Translations under genes and position numbers: made by a program | The notes under the pieces: generated by a model | Told to the model about the DNA's origin: nothing | Databases searched by the model: none | Seen by the model: only the letters and a program-made list of their open reading frames with translations | Assembly: GCA_964552195.1 (NCBI GenBank) | Contig: CAZKFM010000002.1 | Location: 62,001 to 126,000 of the forward strand | Direction: 5' to 3' | DNA: 64,000 nt | From: CAZKAP01 sp964552195 | Lineage (GTDB): Bacteria > Bacteroidota > Bacteroidia > Flavobacteriales > Flavobacteriaceae | Shown: one piece after another, positions 53,961 to 62,638 of the stretch | How the letters are laid out: the number at the start of each line of letters is the position of its first letter | How positions within the stretch are numbered: the first letter of the stretch is position 1

Positions 53961-56900
53961 ATGACCTGCTGGGATGAGGCCATTAGAAGCTCAAGTGGCC
54001 AAGGGAATGCTCGCCAACCCTGGAATGCGCTCTTCCTGTTTCTCCTGTTCTTCAGTTTACAGGCGGCGACCGCACAGGTCGTATCTATTACCGACCAGAC
54101 TTTTAATGAAGGAGACGGCAGCGTTACGGTCAATGTGCAGCTGGATAATGTCGTTGCGGGAGGGACTGAGGTATCCTATACGATAAATGACGGTACTGCC
54201 GTCAATGGCGATGACTTTACGGCTGCCGATAATACTCTGACCTTTGACGGTGATGCAAACGAGATCGAGACCATAACCATTACCTTGAATGACGATACTG
54301 TCCTAGAAGGCGATGAGGCCTTTACCATCTCCCTGGGCACGCCGACCAACGGTGTGGTAACCGCCGGTTCTCCGGCCACTATCACCATTGAGGACAACGA
54401 TACGGCTTCCCTGACCATTGCAGATCAGATCTTTAACGAGGCCGACGGCAGCGTTACGGTCAATGTGCAGCTGGATAATGTCGTTGCGGGAGGGACTGNN
54501 NNNNNNNNNNNNNNNNNNNNNNNNNNNNNNNNNNNNNNNNNNNNNNNNNNNNNNNNNNNNNNNNNNNNNNNNNNNNNNNNNNNNNNNNNNNNNNNNNNCT
54601 AGAAGGCGATGAGGCCTTTACCATCTCCCTGGGCACGCCGACCAACGGTGTGGGAACCACCGGTTCTCCGGCTACCATTACCATAGAGGATAACGATACG
54701 GCTACGCTGAGTATTAATGATGTATCCCAGAATGAATCAGCGGGCTCCATGGTATTTGAATTAGAACTGACTGGAACGGTTGAAGAAGGCTTCTCGCTGA
54801 CTTACAATACGGTGCCGGTTACGGCTACTGCGGGAGGGACCGACTTCTTCGTTTCTTCGGGCAACCTCAATTTTAATGGCAATAATGGCGAACGGATTCT
54901 CATCGCGGTTCCAATCACGGACGATAATGTGGTAGAACCGGACGAGACCTTCGAGTTCACCGTGAACAACCTTAGTAAACCCGTAACTCTTCAGGGGTTC
55001 CCTGCATTAGGGGAGATACTCAATGACGACACGGCCGATCTGAATGTGGCCGACGTTACCGTTAGCGAGGCCGACGGAACGGCTGTGGTATCCTTCGATC
55101 TGACCGGCCAGGTTCAGGGAGGCTTTACGCTGGATTACGCTACTCAGGACGATACCGCTCTGGATGTTGAAGACTATACGGCAACCAGCGGCACCCTGTC
55201 GTTTACTAATGTGGCGGATGATACCCGCGATGTACAGGTGACCCTTACCGATGATCAGATTATCGAAACCGTTGAGACCTTTGTGCTCAACTTTAGCAAT
55301 TTGTCTAATCCTGATGTAATCCTCGGCATCACCTCCGTGGTGATAACCATAGAAGACGACGATGTATGCGCTGCGGGGGATACGGCGCCTGAGATCGATC
55401 CATCAATCCCGACGGGCTTCTGTGATACGCCGAATTTGGATCTCGACAATTATCTGCTGACGTCAGTACCGTCCGGTGCGACCCTGGAATGGACAACGAA
55501 CGAGATCGATCCCCTTGCACCCGAGAATCTGTTGACCGATAGTGTAATCACGAATCCAGGAACCTATTTTGCCTTTTTTTACGATGCTATAAACGATTGT
55601 CGCAGTCCTCTGGCACCGGTGGATATTACCTTCAATCTTACTCCTGTGGCAGGGGTTACTTCCAATGTTTCTGCCTGTAACCTGGCCGCCAACGGAAATA
55701 CCCTGATCGATCTGGACGACCAGATCAGCGGACAGGACCCCGGTGTGTGGAGTGTTTTTCAGGATCCTTCGGGAGGCAGCATAGTGATAAGCCCTGCCAA
55801 CCTGATTAATTTCGAGGGCCTGCCCGATGGCACCTATATATTCCGTTACACCACCAATACCGCTGTGGCTCCCTGCGAGGACGCCTTTGCGGATGTAGAG
55901 GTTACCGTTAACGATTGCAGCGGACCCTGCGATGCGGGCAATATGGCACCCACGCTTGACCCCGAAGCCGTCCTGGAATATTGTGATAATGTAACGCTCG
56001 ATCTCAATTCCATCGTCACCAATACGGCTCCTGCCGGTTCCGTGCTTACCTGGAGTACCAACCCGGATCCTCTGATCTTGGCCGCTCACCGCAACAGCGA
56101 AATTGCCGCGCCAGGCACCTATTACGGTTTCTTTTATGATGAGGTGAATGACTGTGCTAGTCCTACGGTAGAGGTTACCGTTGAGGTGTATATTACCCCA
56201 ACCATCGACAGCATTACGGCCGATCCCATTTGTGGGAGTGGAAGTGTGACCCTACAGGTGAGTGTGGCGGATGGAGTAATCGTTCGCTGGTACGATGTGG
56301 CAGCGGGCGGAGAGCCCATAGCGACAGGTACCGAATTCGTGACACCGGTGCTTACGGAAACCACAGCATATTACGTGGAGGTCGCAGGTGAGAACTGCGT
56401 TTCGGACCGTACCCAGGTCGATGCGACAATCAATAACGAGCCGACGACGGGTACGGCGACGAACCTGCAGGCCTGTACCACCGTGGAAGGAAATTTCCCC
56501 AGCCTGGTAGATCTGGACGACGCCCTCACCGGTGCTGATCCCGGAGAATGGACGCTGACAACCGACCCGTCTGGTGGAAGTGTTGTCATTAATGCCAATA
56601 ATGAGGTGGATTTCCTCTCCCTGACTGCGGGTATATACGAATTCACATATACGACCACAGGGGCTCAAGCACCTTGCGTAAATGCCTCGGTGACCATACA
56701 GGTAGTGGCCTCGGCCTGCGCAGAGGACACTGACGCGGACGGTCTTACCAATGAAGAGGAGGCCAACCTGGGGACAGACCCCAATGACCCGGATACCGAT
56801 GGTGACGGGATATTGGATGGAGTTGAAGTAAACGATGGGACGGATCCTCTGGACGATTGCGATTCCATAGGCGGTACGGCACTACCCGATTCGGATTGTG

Positions 56901-57706
56901 ACCTGGACGGACTAACGACTCAGGAAGAGAATGACCTGGGTACGGATCCAAACGATCCGGATACCGATGGAGATGGCATAGACGATGGCCAGGAAGTAAC
57001 AGATGGCAGCGATCCCCTGGACGATTGCAGCCCGAACCTGACTCCGGCCTGTAATCCAGACCCCATAGATCTGGAGATTACCAAAACCGCCAATCGCGGC
57101 AGTGTACTGGTGGACGACCAGGTGGTCTTTACCATTACTGTAACGAACCTGACCGACGATCCGGTAGGTTCCGCCAGCGTAAGCGATCTGTTAGGTGTGG
57201 ATACCGGTTTCACCTATGTCTCACACACCACCGATAACGGACCTTATGACCGTATTACAGGTATTTGGAGTATAGGCGAGATGGATCCGAACGGTTCTGC
57301 GGTACTCGAGTTGGTAGTCAGCGTAGACAATACGGGGGTATACACCAATACGGCACGTATCATCGATTCCTTCCCCGACGACTCCAACACCGCTAATAAT
57401 GTCGCATCCGTGGATATCAACGTGAGTGCGACCATAGATGATTGCGATTTTGTATTCAACCAGTTTTCGCCCAATGGAGACGGATCTAATGATGTGTTGT
57501 TCATCAATTGCATCGATCAGAGGCCCCAGAACAGCCTTGAGATTTTCGATCGCTATGGCAGTAGCGTCTACTCCGCCGCTCCCTACAACAATAATTGGGC
57601 TGGAGAAGGCAAGGGTGGACCCCTGCCTGCCGGGACTTATTTCTATGTGCTGAATCTGGGAGATGGATCTCCCGTGAAGAAAGGCTGGATCCAAATCATA
57701 CGATAA
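53961..57706 (+). CDS. Calx-beta / TSP3 / DUF11 / CHU_C surface protein (T9SS type B substrate), interrupted by an assembly gap
   Basis: Large secreted protein; the two open frames either side of 100 N (54499-54598) are read as one gene (start ATG 53961; an upstream TTG at 53943 is in frame). Signal peptide ends ..LQAATAQ. In order: several Calx-beta repeats ([24 protein letters not shown]), cell-surface repeats with D..P..E..PSGG segments, an Ig-like domain ([17 protein letters not shown]), Ca-binding thrombospondin-3 repeats ([35 protein letters not shown]), a DUF11 domain ([20 protein letters not shown]) and a C-terminal gliding-motility-type sorting domain ([39 protein letters not shown]). 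Probably an adhesin exported by SprA with the adjacent PorP. Confidence 0.9.
54114..54168 (+). repeat. Direct repeat copy 1 in Calx-beta coding sequence
   Basis: 55 bases identical to 54444-54498; the offset is 330 bases, or 110 residues, the length of one Calx-beta repeat. A second block, 54303-54357, is identical to 54599-54653 on the far side of the gap. Near-identical tandem units of this kind commonly break short-read assemblies. Confidence 0.9.
54444..54498 (+). repeat. Direct repeat copy 2, ending at the assembly gap
   Basis: Identical to 54114-54168 and cut off by the N run at its 3' end. If copy 2 matches copy 1 in length, the missing sequence is 134 bases (or 134 plus multiples of 330), not the 100 N shown. 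Confidence 0.9.
54499..54598. other. Assembly gap (100 N)
   Basis: Placeholder of exactly 100 undetermined bases within the Calx-beta array. It throws the reading frame by one position; a 134-base fill (from the repeat alignment) restores a continuous frame with CTA (Leu) at 54599 in register. Confidence 0.98.
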
Positions 57707-57713
57707 CGACCCT

Positions 57714-58685
57714 ATGAATGTGAACCTGAAATACGCGTTTTTTACTGTAGCCCTCGGACTGCTGTCGTGCCTTTCATATGGTCAGAAGGAGCCTTTGTAC
57801 ACCCAGTACATGTTCAACATTGGGAGCTTTAATCCGGCTTACGCTGCTTCCCTGGAGGATGCCGATTATACGCTTGCCTACCGGGCGCAGTGGGTGGGCC
57901 TGGATGGCGCACCGACCACATTTCGAATCGGTTACAACAAGCCCTTTGACAACGGAAAGAATGGACTCGGGATCAACATCAGCAGAGACGAAATCGGGCC
58001 GGCCTCTCAGACCTTTTTCGATATCGCCTATTCGTTTCAGATACAGCTGGGAGGGGGCACGTTTCTATCCATGGGAATAGACGGCGGGGCGTCCATACTG
58101 AACCTCGATTTCAGCCAGGGGAATTTCCGGGATCCCAATGAGCCCCTACTGAATCAGTCCACTGCCAATAATTTCTATCCCACAGTTGGTGCCGGATTGT
58201 TCCTGTACGATACGGACTGGTACGTCGGGGCCTCCGTACCCAATTTTCTGGCCGCCAACTTTTACAGTGAAGAGATACGCAGCCTCACCCCGGAGCAGCT
58301 GCAATTCGATGTGATCGCCGGCTATATTTATACTTCACCAAGCGAGATGTTAAAACTCAAACCGGCCCTGCTGATGAGTTATACCAGCGGAATCCCGGTA
58401 AACATGAATTTGTCCGCTACCGCAATGATCAGTAATATGGTAATACTGGGAGCCAATTACCGGCTTCAGAACTCCCTTAGCGCTATTGCGGGGGTGCAGG
58501 TAGCGCCTTCGTTCTACATAGGCTATGCCTACGATTACAACACGAATAACCTGGGAGAGTACAATAGTGGCTCCCACGAGATCGTTCTTAAGTATTACAC
58601 AGGTCGGAAGAGCCGATCCAACCGTGCCCGAAGAAACGGTAATAACGGTAAGGAGAATGTAATTGACAGCCCCCGGTTCTTTTAA
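57714..58685 (+). CDS. PorP/SprF family type IX secretion membrane protein
   Basis: 323 residues. Signal peptide (FFTVALGLLSCLSYGQ), then the family motif EPLYTQYMFNIGSFNPAYAA and AYRAQWVGLDGAPTTFRIGY, beta-barrel strands, and a C-terminal GSHEIVLKYYTG followed by a basic tail (RKSRSNRARRNGNNGK). It starts eight bases after the large CHU_C surface protein gene; this substrate-plus-PorP/SprF pair is the usual T9SS type B arrangement, so it probably serves that protein. Confidence 0.93.
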   Translation: MNVNLKYAFFTVALGLLSCLSYGQKEPLYTQYMFNIGSFNPAYAASLEDADYTLAYRAQWVGLDGAPTTFRIGYNKPFDNGKNGLGINISRDEIGPASQTFFDIAYSFQIQLGGGTFLSMGIDGGASILNLDFSQGNFRDPNEPLLNQSTANNFYPTVGAGLFLYDTDWYVGASVPNFLAANFYSEEIRSLTPEQLQFDVIAGYIYTSPSEMLKLKPALLMSYTSGIPVNMNLSATAMISNMVILGANYRLQNSLSAIAGVQVAPSFYIGYAYDYNTNNLGEYNSGSHEIVLKYYTGRKSRSNRARRNGNNGKENVIDSPRFF

Positions 58686-58694
58686 AATGTAACT

Positions 58695-60662
58695 ATGAAA
58701 CGCCTTGTTCTGCTCTTACTCATCACCCTGTTTACGACAGTGTCTTCTTCTGCCCAGCGCAATAAGGAGAAGTCGGGTGACGAGTTATTCGAGTCGAGAA
58801 AATACCTCGAGGCCATTGATGCCTATCAGCGCGAGATCGATCTACAGGGACTCGATGTGGTCCAGCAACTTCGGTTGGCCGATTCGTATTATATGGCGGG
58901 CTTGCCGGGTGAGGCGGCTAAGTGGTACTGGAAACTGCACCGGCTCGATACCAGCTCTGTAAATCCTCTGCTCAAGGATTTCCATCTGAATTACGCCATG
59001 AACAGCCTGAAAGCCAGCGATGAATATCGCGATCGCAGTGGGACTTTTTTGCAGGAACGTATTTCGGATTTCCCCAGGGAGCTTATGGAAAATGCGGACT
59101 TCAATTACGATCTGCTTCATTCTGAGCCCAATCAGGAATTGAATTATCAGCTGTTCTCCTGCACGGTCAATACGGATGCCATGGAATTCGCACCCGCATT
59201 TTATGGGAGTAAGTTGCTCTTTAGCAGTGATAGACCCAACTTCGCCAAGGACGAGGAAGGGAACTACACCGGCTATCTCGATATATTCGTTGCCGACACT
59301 GAGGCGTCCGGACAGCTACAGGAGGCCCGATTTTTTGATGAACTCCCTTCATCGGCCTTCCATAAGGCGACTCCTTTTTATGCCGAGAGTCTGGGTAGCA
59401 TCCTCTATGTCACATCCAATACCATACGGGGGCGACTGGAATTCAACGATAAGGGCAAGAATTCCCTGTCGATCGTATCTCAGCGAATGAGTCTGGACAG
59501 TTGGAATTATCTGATGAAAGACCTGAGCATTTCCTTCTACTACCCATTCTATGACGAGCTTTCCGGACGGCTGTACTTTGCTGCCAATCTGCCCGGCGAC
59601 ACCTACGGTGGAACGGATATCTATTATGTACATACGAATCAGGGACAGATCATGTCGGCCCCCATAAACCTCGGGCCCCGGATCAACTCTCCTGGCAACG
59701 AGATCGCCCCTTTTATTTTTGAGGAGAGCCTCTATTTCTCTTCCGATATATTCTTCGGGCTAGGAGGTATGGATATGTATAAGGCCAATGTTCAGGATGC
59801 CGATACCTTCAGCATACCGGTAAATCTGGGCCCTGAGATTAATAGTGATAAGGACGACTATGGGCTGATCCTGAAACAGAAGGGTGAAGGCCTGATCGGG
59901 TATTTCGCCTCCAACCGCAGGGGAGGGAAGGGAAAGGACGATATCTACGGATTTGTCGTGGACCAAAAACCTGGTCTCAAGACGCTCACTCTTACCGGTA
60001 ACGTTACTAAATCGTACAATACCGAAGTCATAGCTGATGTATTGATCGAGTTGTACAACAAGGAAGGGGAATTGCTCAAGGAGACCCTTTCGGACGAATC
60101 CGGGGAATACCGCATCGAAGTTCCCTGGGAGGAGGAGATCCGGGTACGGGCTGTAAAGGACCGATTCTCGTTCTACAAAAGGGAACTGGGCAAGGAGCGG
60201 CTAGACGACCTGCAGGACGAGGATTTCAACATACGGTTGAGCCAATACGACGATCTGGTGACTGAACGCCATGGCCAAAAAGTAATCAAACTGGAAAGGT
60301 TCTATTTCGGTAAAGGCAAGACGATCATTACCGATGAAATTGCCCGCGAGCTGGATAAGGTGGTCGAGTTCGCCAAGTTGTTTCCACAGGTTCAGATACG
60401 GATCGAATGCCATACGGATAGCCGGGGCAGCGGTACGTCCAATACCCGCTTCACTCAGGAACGTGCCAACAAGATCAAACAGTACCTGATACGTAAAGGG
60501 GTTTCCTCGTCTAATTTGCCCTTCGCCATCGGGTTTGGTGAGGAAAAGCTCGTAAATAACTGCCAGAACGGGGTGTATTGTCTGGAAGTCCTGCACAAGC
60601 AAAATCAGCGCACCGAATTTGCTATCGTAAATGACAACCTCATGTTTGCCCAGAAGCCCTGA
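58695..60662 (+). CDS. OmpA family protein with TPR, WD40-like repeats and CarboxypepD_reg domain (PorE-like)
   Basis: 655 residues. Signal peptide (LVLLLLITLFTTVSSSAQ), N-terminal TPR-like helices (YLEAIDAYQREIDLQGLDVV), PD40/WD40-like propeller segments (AFYGSKLLFSSDRPNFAKDE; RLYFAANLPGDTYGGTDIYY; GEGLIGYFASNRRGGKGKDD), a carboxypeptidase-regulatory-like domain (TLTGNVTKSYNTEVIADVLI) and a C-terminal OmpA peptidoglycan-binding domain (IRIECHTDSRGSGTSNTRFT). It completes the T9SS module as a probable peptidoglycan anchor for the PorP/SprF-substrate complex. Nine bases after the PorP/SprF stop. Confidence 0.92.
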   Translation: MKRLVLLLLITLFTTVSSSAQRNKEKSGDELFESRKYLEAIDAYQREIDLQGLDVVQQLRLADSYYMAGLPGEAAKWYWKLHRLDTSSVNPLLKDFHLNYAMNSLKASDEYRDRSGTFLQERISDFPRELMENADFNYDLLHSEPNQELNYQLFSCTVNTDAMEFAPAFYGSKLLFSSDRPNFAKDEEGNYTGYLDIFVADTEASGQLQEARFFDELPSSAFHKATPFYAESLGSILYVTSNTIRGRLEFNDKGKNSLSIVSQRMSLDSWNYLMKDLSISFYYPFYDELSGRLYFAANLPGDTYGGTDIYYVHTNQGQIMSAPINLGPRINSPGNEIAPFIFEESLYFSSDIFFGLGGMDMYKANVQDADTFSIPVNLGPEINSDKDDYGLILKQKGEGLIGYFASNRRGGKGKDDIYGFVVDQKPGLKTLTLTGNVTKSYNTEVIADVLIELYNKEGELLKETLSDESGEYRIEVPWEEEIRVRAVKDRFSFYKRELGKERLDDLQDEDFNIRLSQYDDLVTERHGQKVIKLERFYFGKGKTIITDEIARELDKVVEFAKLFPQVQIRIECHTDSRGSGTSNTRFTQERANKIKQYLIRKGVSSSNLPFAIGFGEEKLVNNCQNGVYCLEVLHKQNQRTEFAIVNDNLMFAQKP

Positions 60663-60677
60663 GCAAGGTTTCCTTTA

Positions 60678-61937
60678 TCAGGCAGGTAAAAAGAGGCTCA
60701 GCATATAGGCAACCGCAAGAGCTCCGAGAATCCCTATTCCCAACCAAGACCAGGTCCTGCTAAACCTTCCCGGCCGAAGTTTCGGGGGCACCTGATTTCG
60801 GGTTACGGTCCTGAGATTCAGCCAGCCGATTAAGGGGGCAAATACAAATGAAATAAAGGTCGCAGCCGTGATCAGAGTCCCCATATCCGAAGAAAACCAC
60901 CGGATAACCCCCATGTTCACTAACCCTATCACAACTACCAACAAACCTGTGAGTTTTCGCTTGCGGTTGTGGGGGAGTTCGATTCCCAGGTAGGAATAGC
61001 ACTCGACACTGACGCGGGCCAGGCCGTCGTGCGCAGTCATGGCACTGCTAAGCATGGTGGCGAAGGCCGCGAAAGCGATGAGGAGCCTGAATTCGTGACC
61101 CAGTTGAGAGCTGAAAAGCATGGCAAATTGCCGGCTGAAACCCGCTCCACTCAGTTCGAAGACTGTATCGGAGCCGTAAAGTACGTACCAGCCCATAAAA
61201 AAGAACATCAGGGCCAGGACAGCGGTGAGCGCGTAACCAAAATCGAATTCTAACATGGATTCCCGGAAACTGGTTAACAGCGTTTTGTCGGATTTCTTCT
61301 CCACCGTCCACATACTTACCCAGGCAGCGGTTTCTACTGCTGTTGGCATCCATCCGATCAGGGACATCATAAAAAGCCATTCAGCCGGCCCCGAGAAGCG
61401 CGGGATTTCCCAGACGTGATCCGGATAGGCGGCACCCGAGATGCCCACCTGAGTCACGGCATAAATCAGAATGGCCAGTAACAGGGCTACCAGGATTTTC
61501 AGTGAATTCTCCAGGAATCGATATTTGCCAACCACGAGCAGAATTGAGATTATGGCAATGAGAATTAGAGTGAGCGCAGCAGGGTTACCCGAAGCTGTTC
61601 CGAGAACGAAGCCCAGAAGCTGGGCGGTTACCAGATAGAGGGCGGCGGGTATGCTGATGGCGTTGAGCACGGTAATGGCAGCGTATAGCCTGAGGAACCA
61701 GGGATTTTCCTTATAGTATCCCTCGATCAGGCTTCGCCCGGTCGCCTCTGAGAAGCGCACACCGTATTGAAAGAAGGGATACTTGAGCACATTGGCCAGA
61801 ATTATTGGGATTACCATAATCCAGCCGTAACTCGCTCCCGCTTTAGTCGAAAGCACCAGGTGCGAGGTTCCCACAGCCATACTCGCAAAGAGTATTCCCG
61901 GGCCGATTTTCTTAAGTCCGTCGCGGATGCCTCCCAT
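60678..61937 (-). CDS. Nramp-superfamily membrane transporter lacking canonical metal-site motifs
   Basis: 419 residues, about 11 helices. Helix 1 has the Nramp frame GPGILFASMAVGTSHLVLST with AGASYGW, but the metal-binding DPGN is replaced by GTSH; helix 6 has SLIGWMPTAVETAAWVSMW, where the canonical MPH reads MPT. The LeuT-like fold is therefore likely kept while the divalent-metal site is not. Substrate unknown. Stop is 16 bases from the convergent OmpA gene stop. No other transporter components nearby. Confidence 0.8.
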   Translation of the reverse strand: MGGIRDGLKKIGPGILFASMAVGTSHLVLSTKAGASYGWIMVIPIILANVLKYPFFQYGVRFSEATGRSLIEGYYKENPWFLRLYAAITVLNAISIPAALYLVTAQLLGFVLGTASGNPAALTLILIAIISILLVVGKYRFLENSLKILVALLLAILIYAVTQVGISGAAYPDHVWEIPRFSGPAEWLFMMSLIGWMPTAVETAAWVSMWTVEKKSDKTLLTSFRESMLEFDFGYALTAVLALMFFFMGWYVLYGSDTVFELSGAGFSRQFAMLFSSQLGHEFRLLIAFAAFATMLSSAMTAHDGLARVSVECYSYLGIELPHNRKRKLTGLLVVVIGLVNMGVIRWFSSDMGTLITAATFISFVFAPLIGWLNLRTVTRNQVPPKLRPGRFSRTWSWLGIGILGALAVAYMLSLFLPA

Positions 61938-62137
61938 ATAGAGTGAAAATACGGATTTTGCCCTCCGCTTGCATGAAGCGCCATGATTCTTTGAATGAAG
62001 AGGTTAAATAGCTTAAAAACACGAACATATACCAAAAGATCATGCGCTTCCGCATCCTGCTGTGGAAAAAGAATTCCTTCTACATTCGGGCTTCCCTTTA
62101 TAAACTGTTACTTTCATCCTTCATTAAAGCGATAGAA

Positions 62138-62566
62138 ATGACAGCAAAAGCGAACGACAAGGTACAGGTGCATTACAAGGGAAGCCTGAGCAATGGTGAG
62201 GTATTTGATTCCTCAGAAGGCAGGGAACCTCTGGAATTTACCCTGGGTTCAGGTCAGATCATCCCCGGTTTCGAGCAGGGCGTATTGGGTATGGCCGTGG
62301 ACGAATCAAAAACGATTAACATACCCGCAGCGGAGGCCTATGGTGAACCCCGGGAGGAGCTCATACAGGAGGTGTCTAAGGAAAATCTGCCCGAGGAGAT
62401 CAAGCCCGAGGTAGGCATGCAGCTCATGTCCAAGGCACCCAATGGACAGGAGACTCCTCTGGTTGTAACCGAGGTCAAGGAGGAAAGCATAGTGGTGGAT
62501 GCCAATCATCCCCTGGCCGGAAAAGACCTGACTTTTGAGTTGACTTTGGTCAGCATTAATTCGTAG
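62138..62566 (+). CDS. FKBP-type peptidyl-prolyl isomerase (SlyD-like)
   Basis: 142 residues from the ATG at 62138; the frame extends to 62042 but the extra 32 residues are not family-like and a TACTTTCA box (62109-62116) lies within them. FKBP core: KVQVHYKGSLSNGEVFDSSE, GSGQIIPGFEQGVLGM, with an insert-in-flap domain (EAYGEPREELIQEVSKENLP) as in SlyD, but no His-rich metal-binding tail. It assists cytoplasmic protein folding. A perfect 15-base-pair terminator follows. Confidence 0.92.
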   Translation: MTAKANDKVQVHYKGSLSNGEVFDSSEGREPLEFTLGSGQIIPGFEQGVLGMAVDESKTINIPAAEAYGEPREELIQEVSKENLPEEIKPEVGMQLMSKAPNGQETPLVVTEVKEESIVVDANHPLAGKDLTFELTLVSINS

Positions 62567-62588
62567 GTCCCGATCCAGATCAAATATA

Positions 62589-62635
62589 GAGGCCGCAGGA
62601 ATCCATTGTGATTCCTGCGGCCTCTTACCTTTTTG
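62589..62635. terminator. Bidirectional terminator between FKBP and EF-G-like genes
   Basis: GAGGCCGCAGGAATC and GATTCCTGCGGCCTC form a perfect 15-base stem with a six-base loop, followed on the plus strand by TTACC and five T. It lies between two convergent stops and is likely to serve both. Confidence 0.85.
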
Positions 62636-62638
62636 TAA

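Noticed and set aside
54499..54650. Apparent frameshift splitting the Calx-beta protein into two genes
   Set aside because: Explained by a 100-N placeholder of wrong length; the repeat alignment restores one frame.
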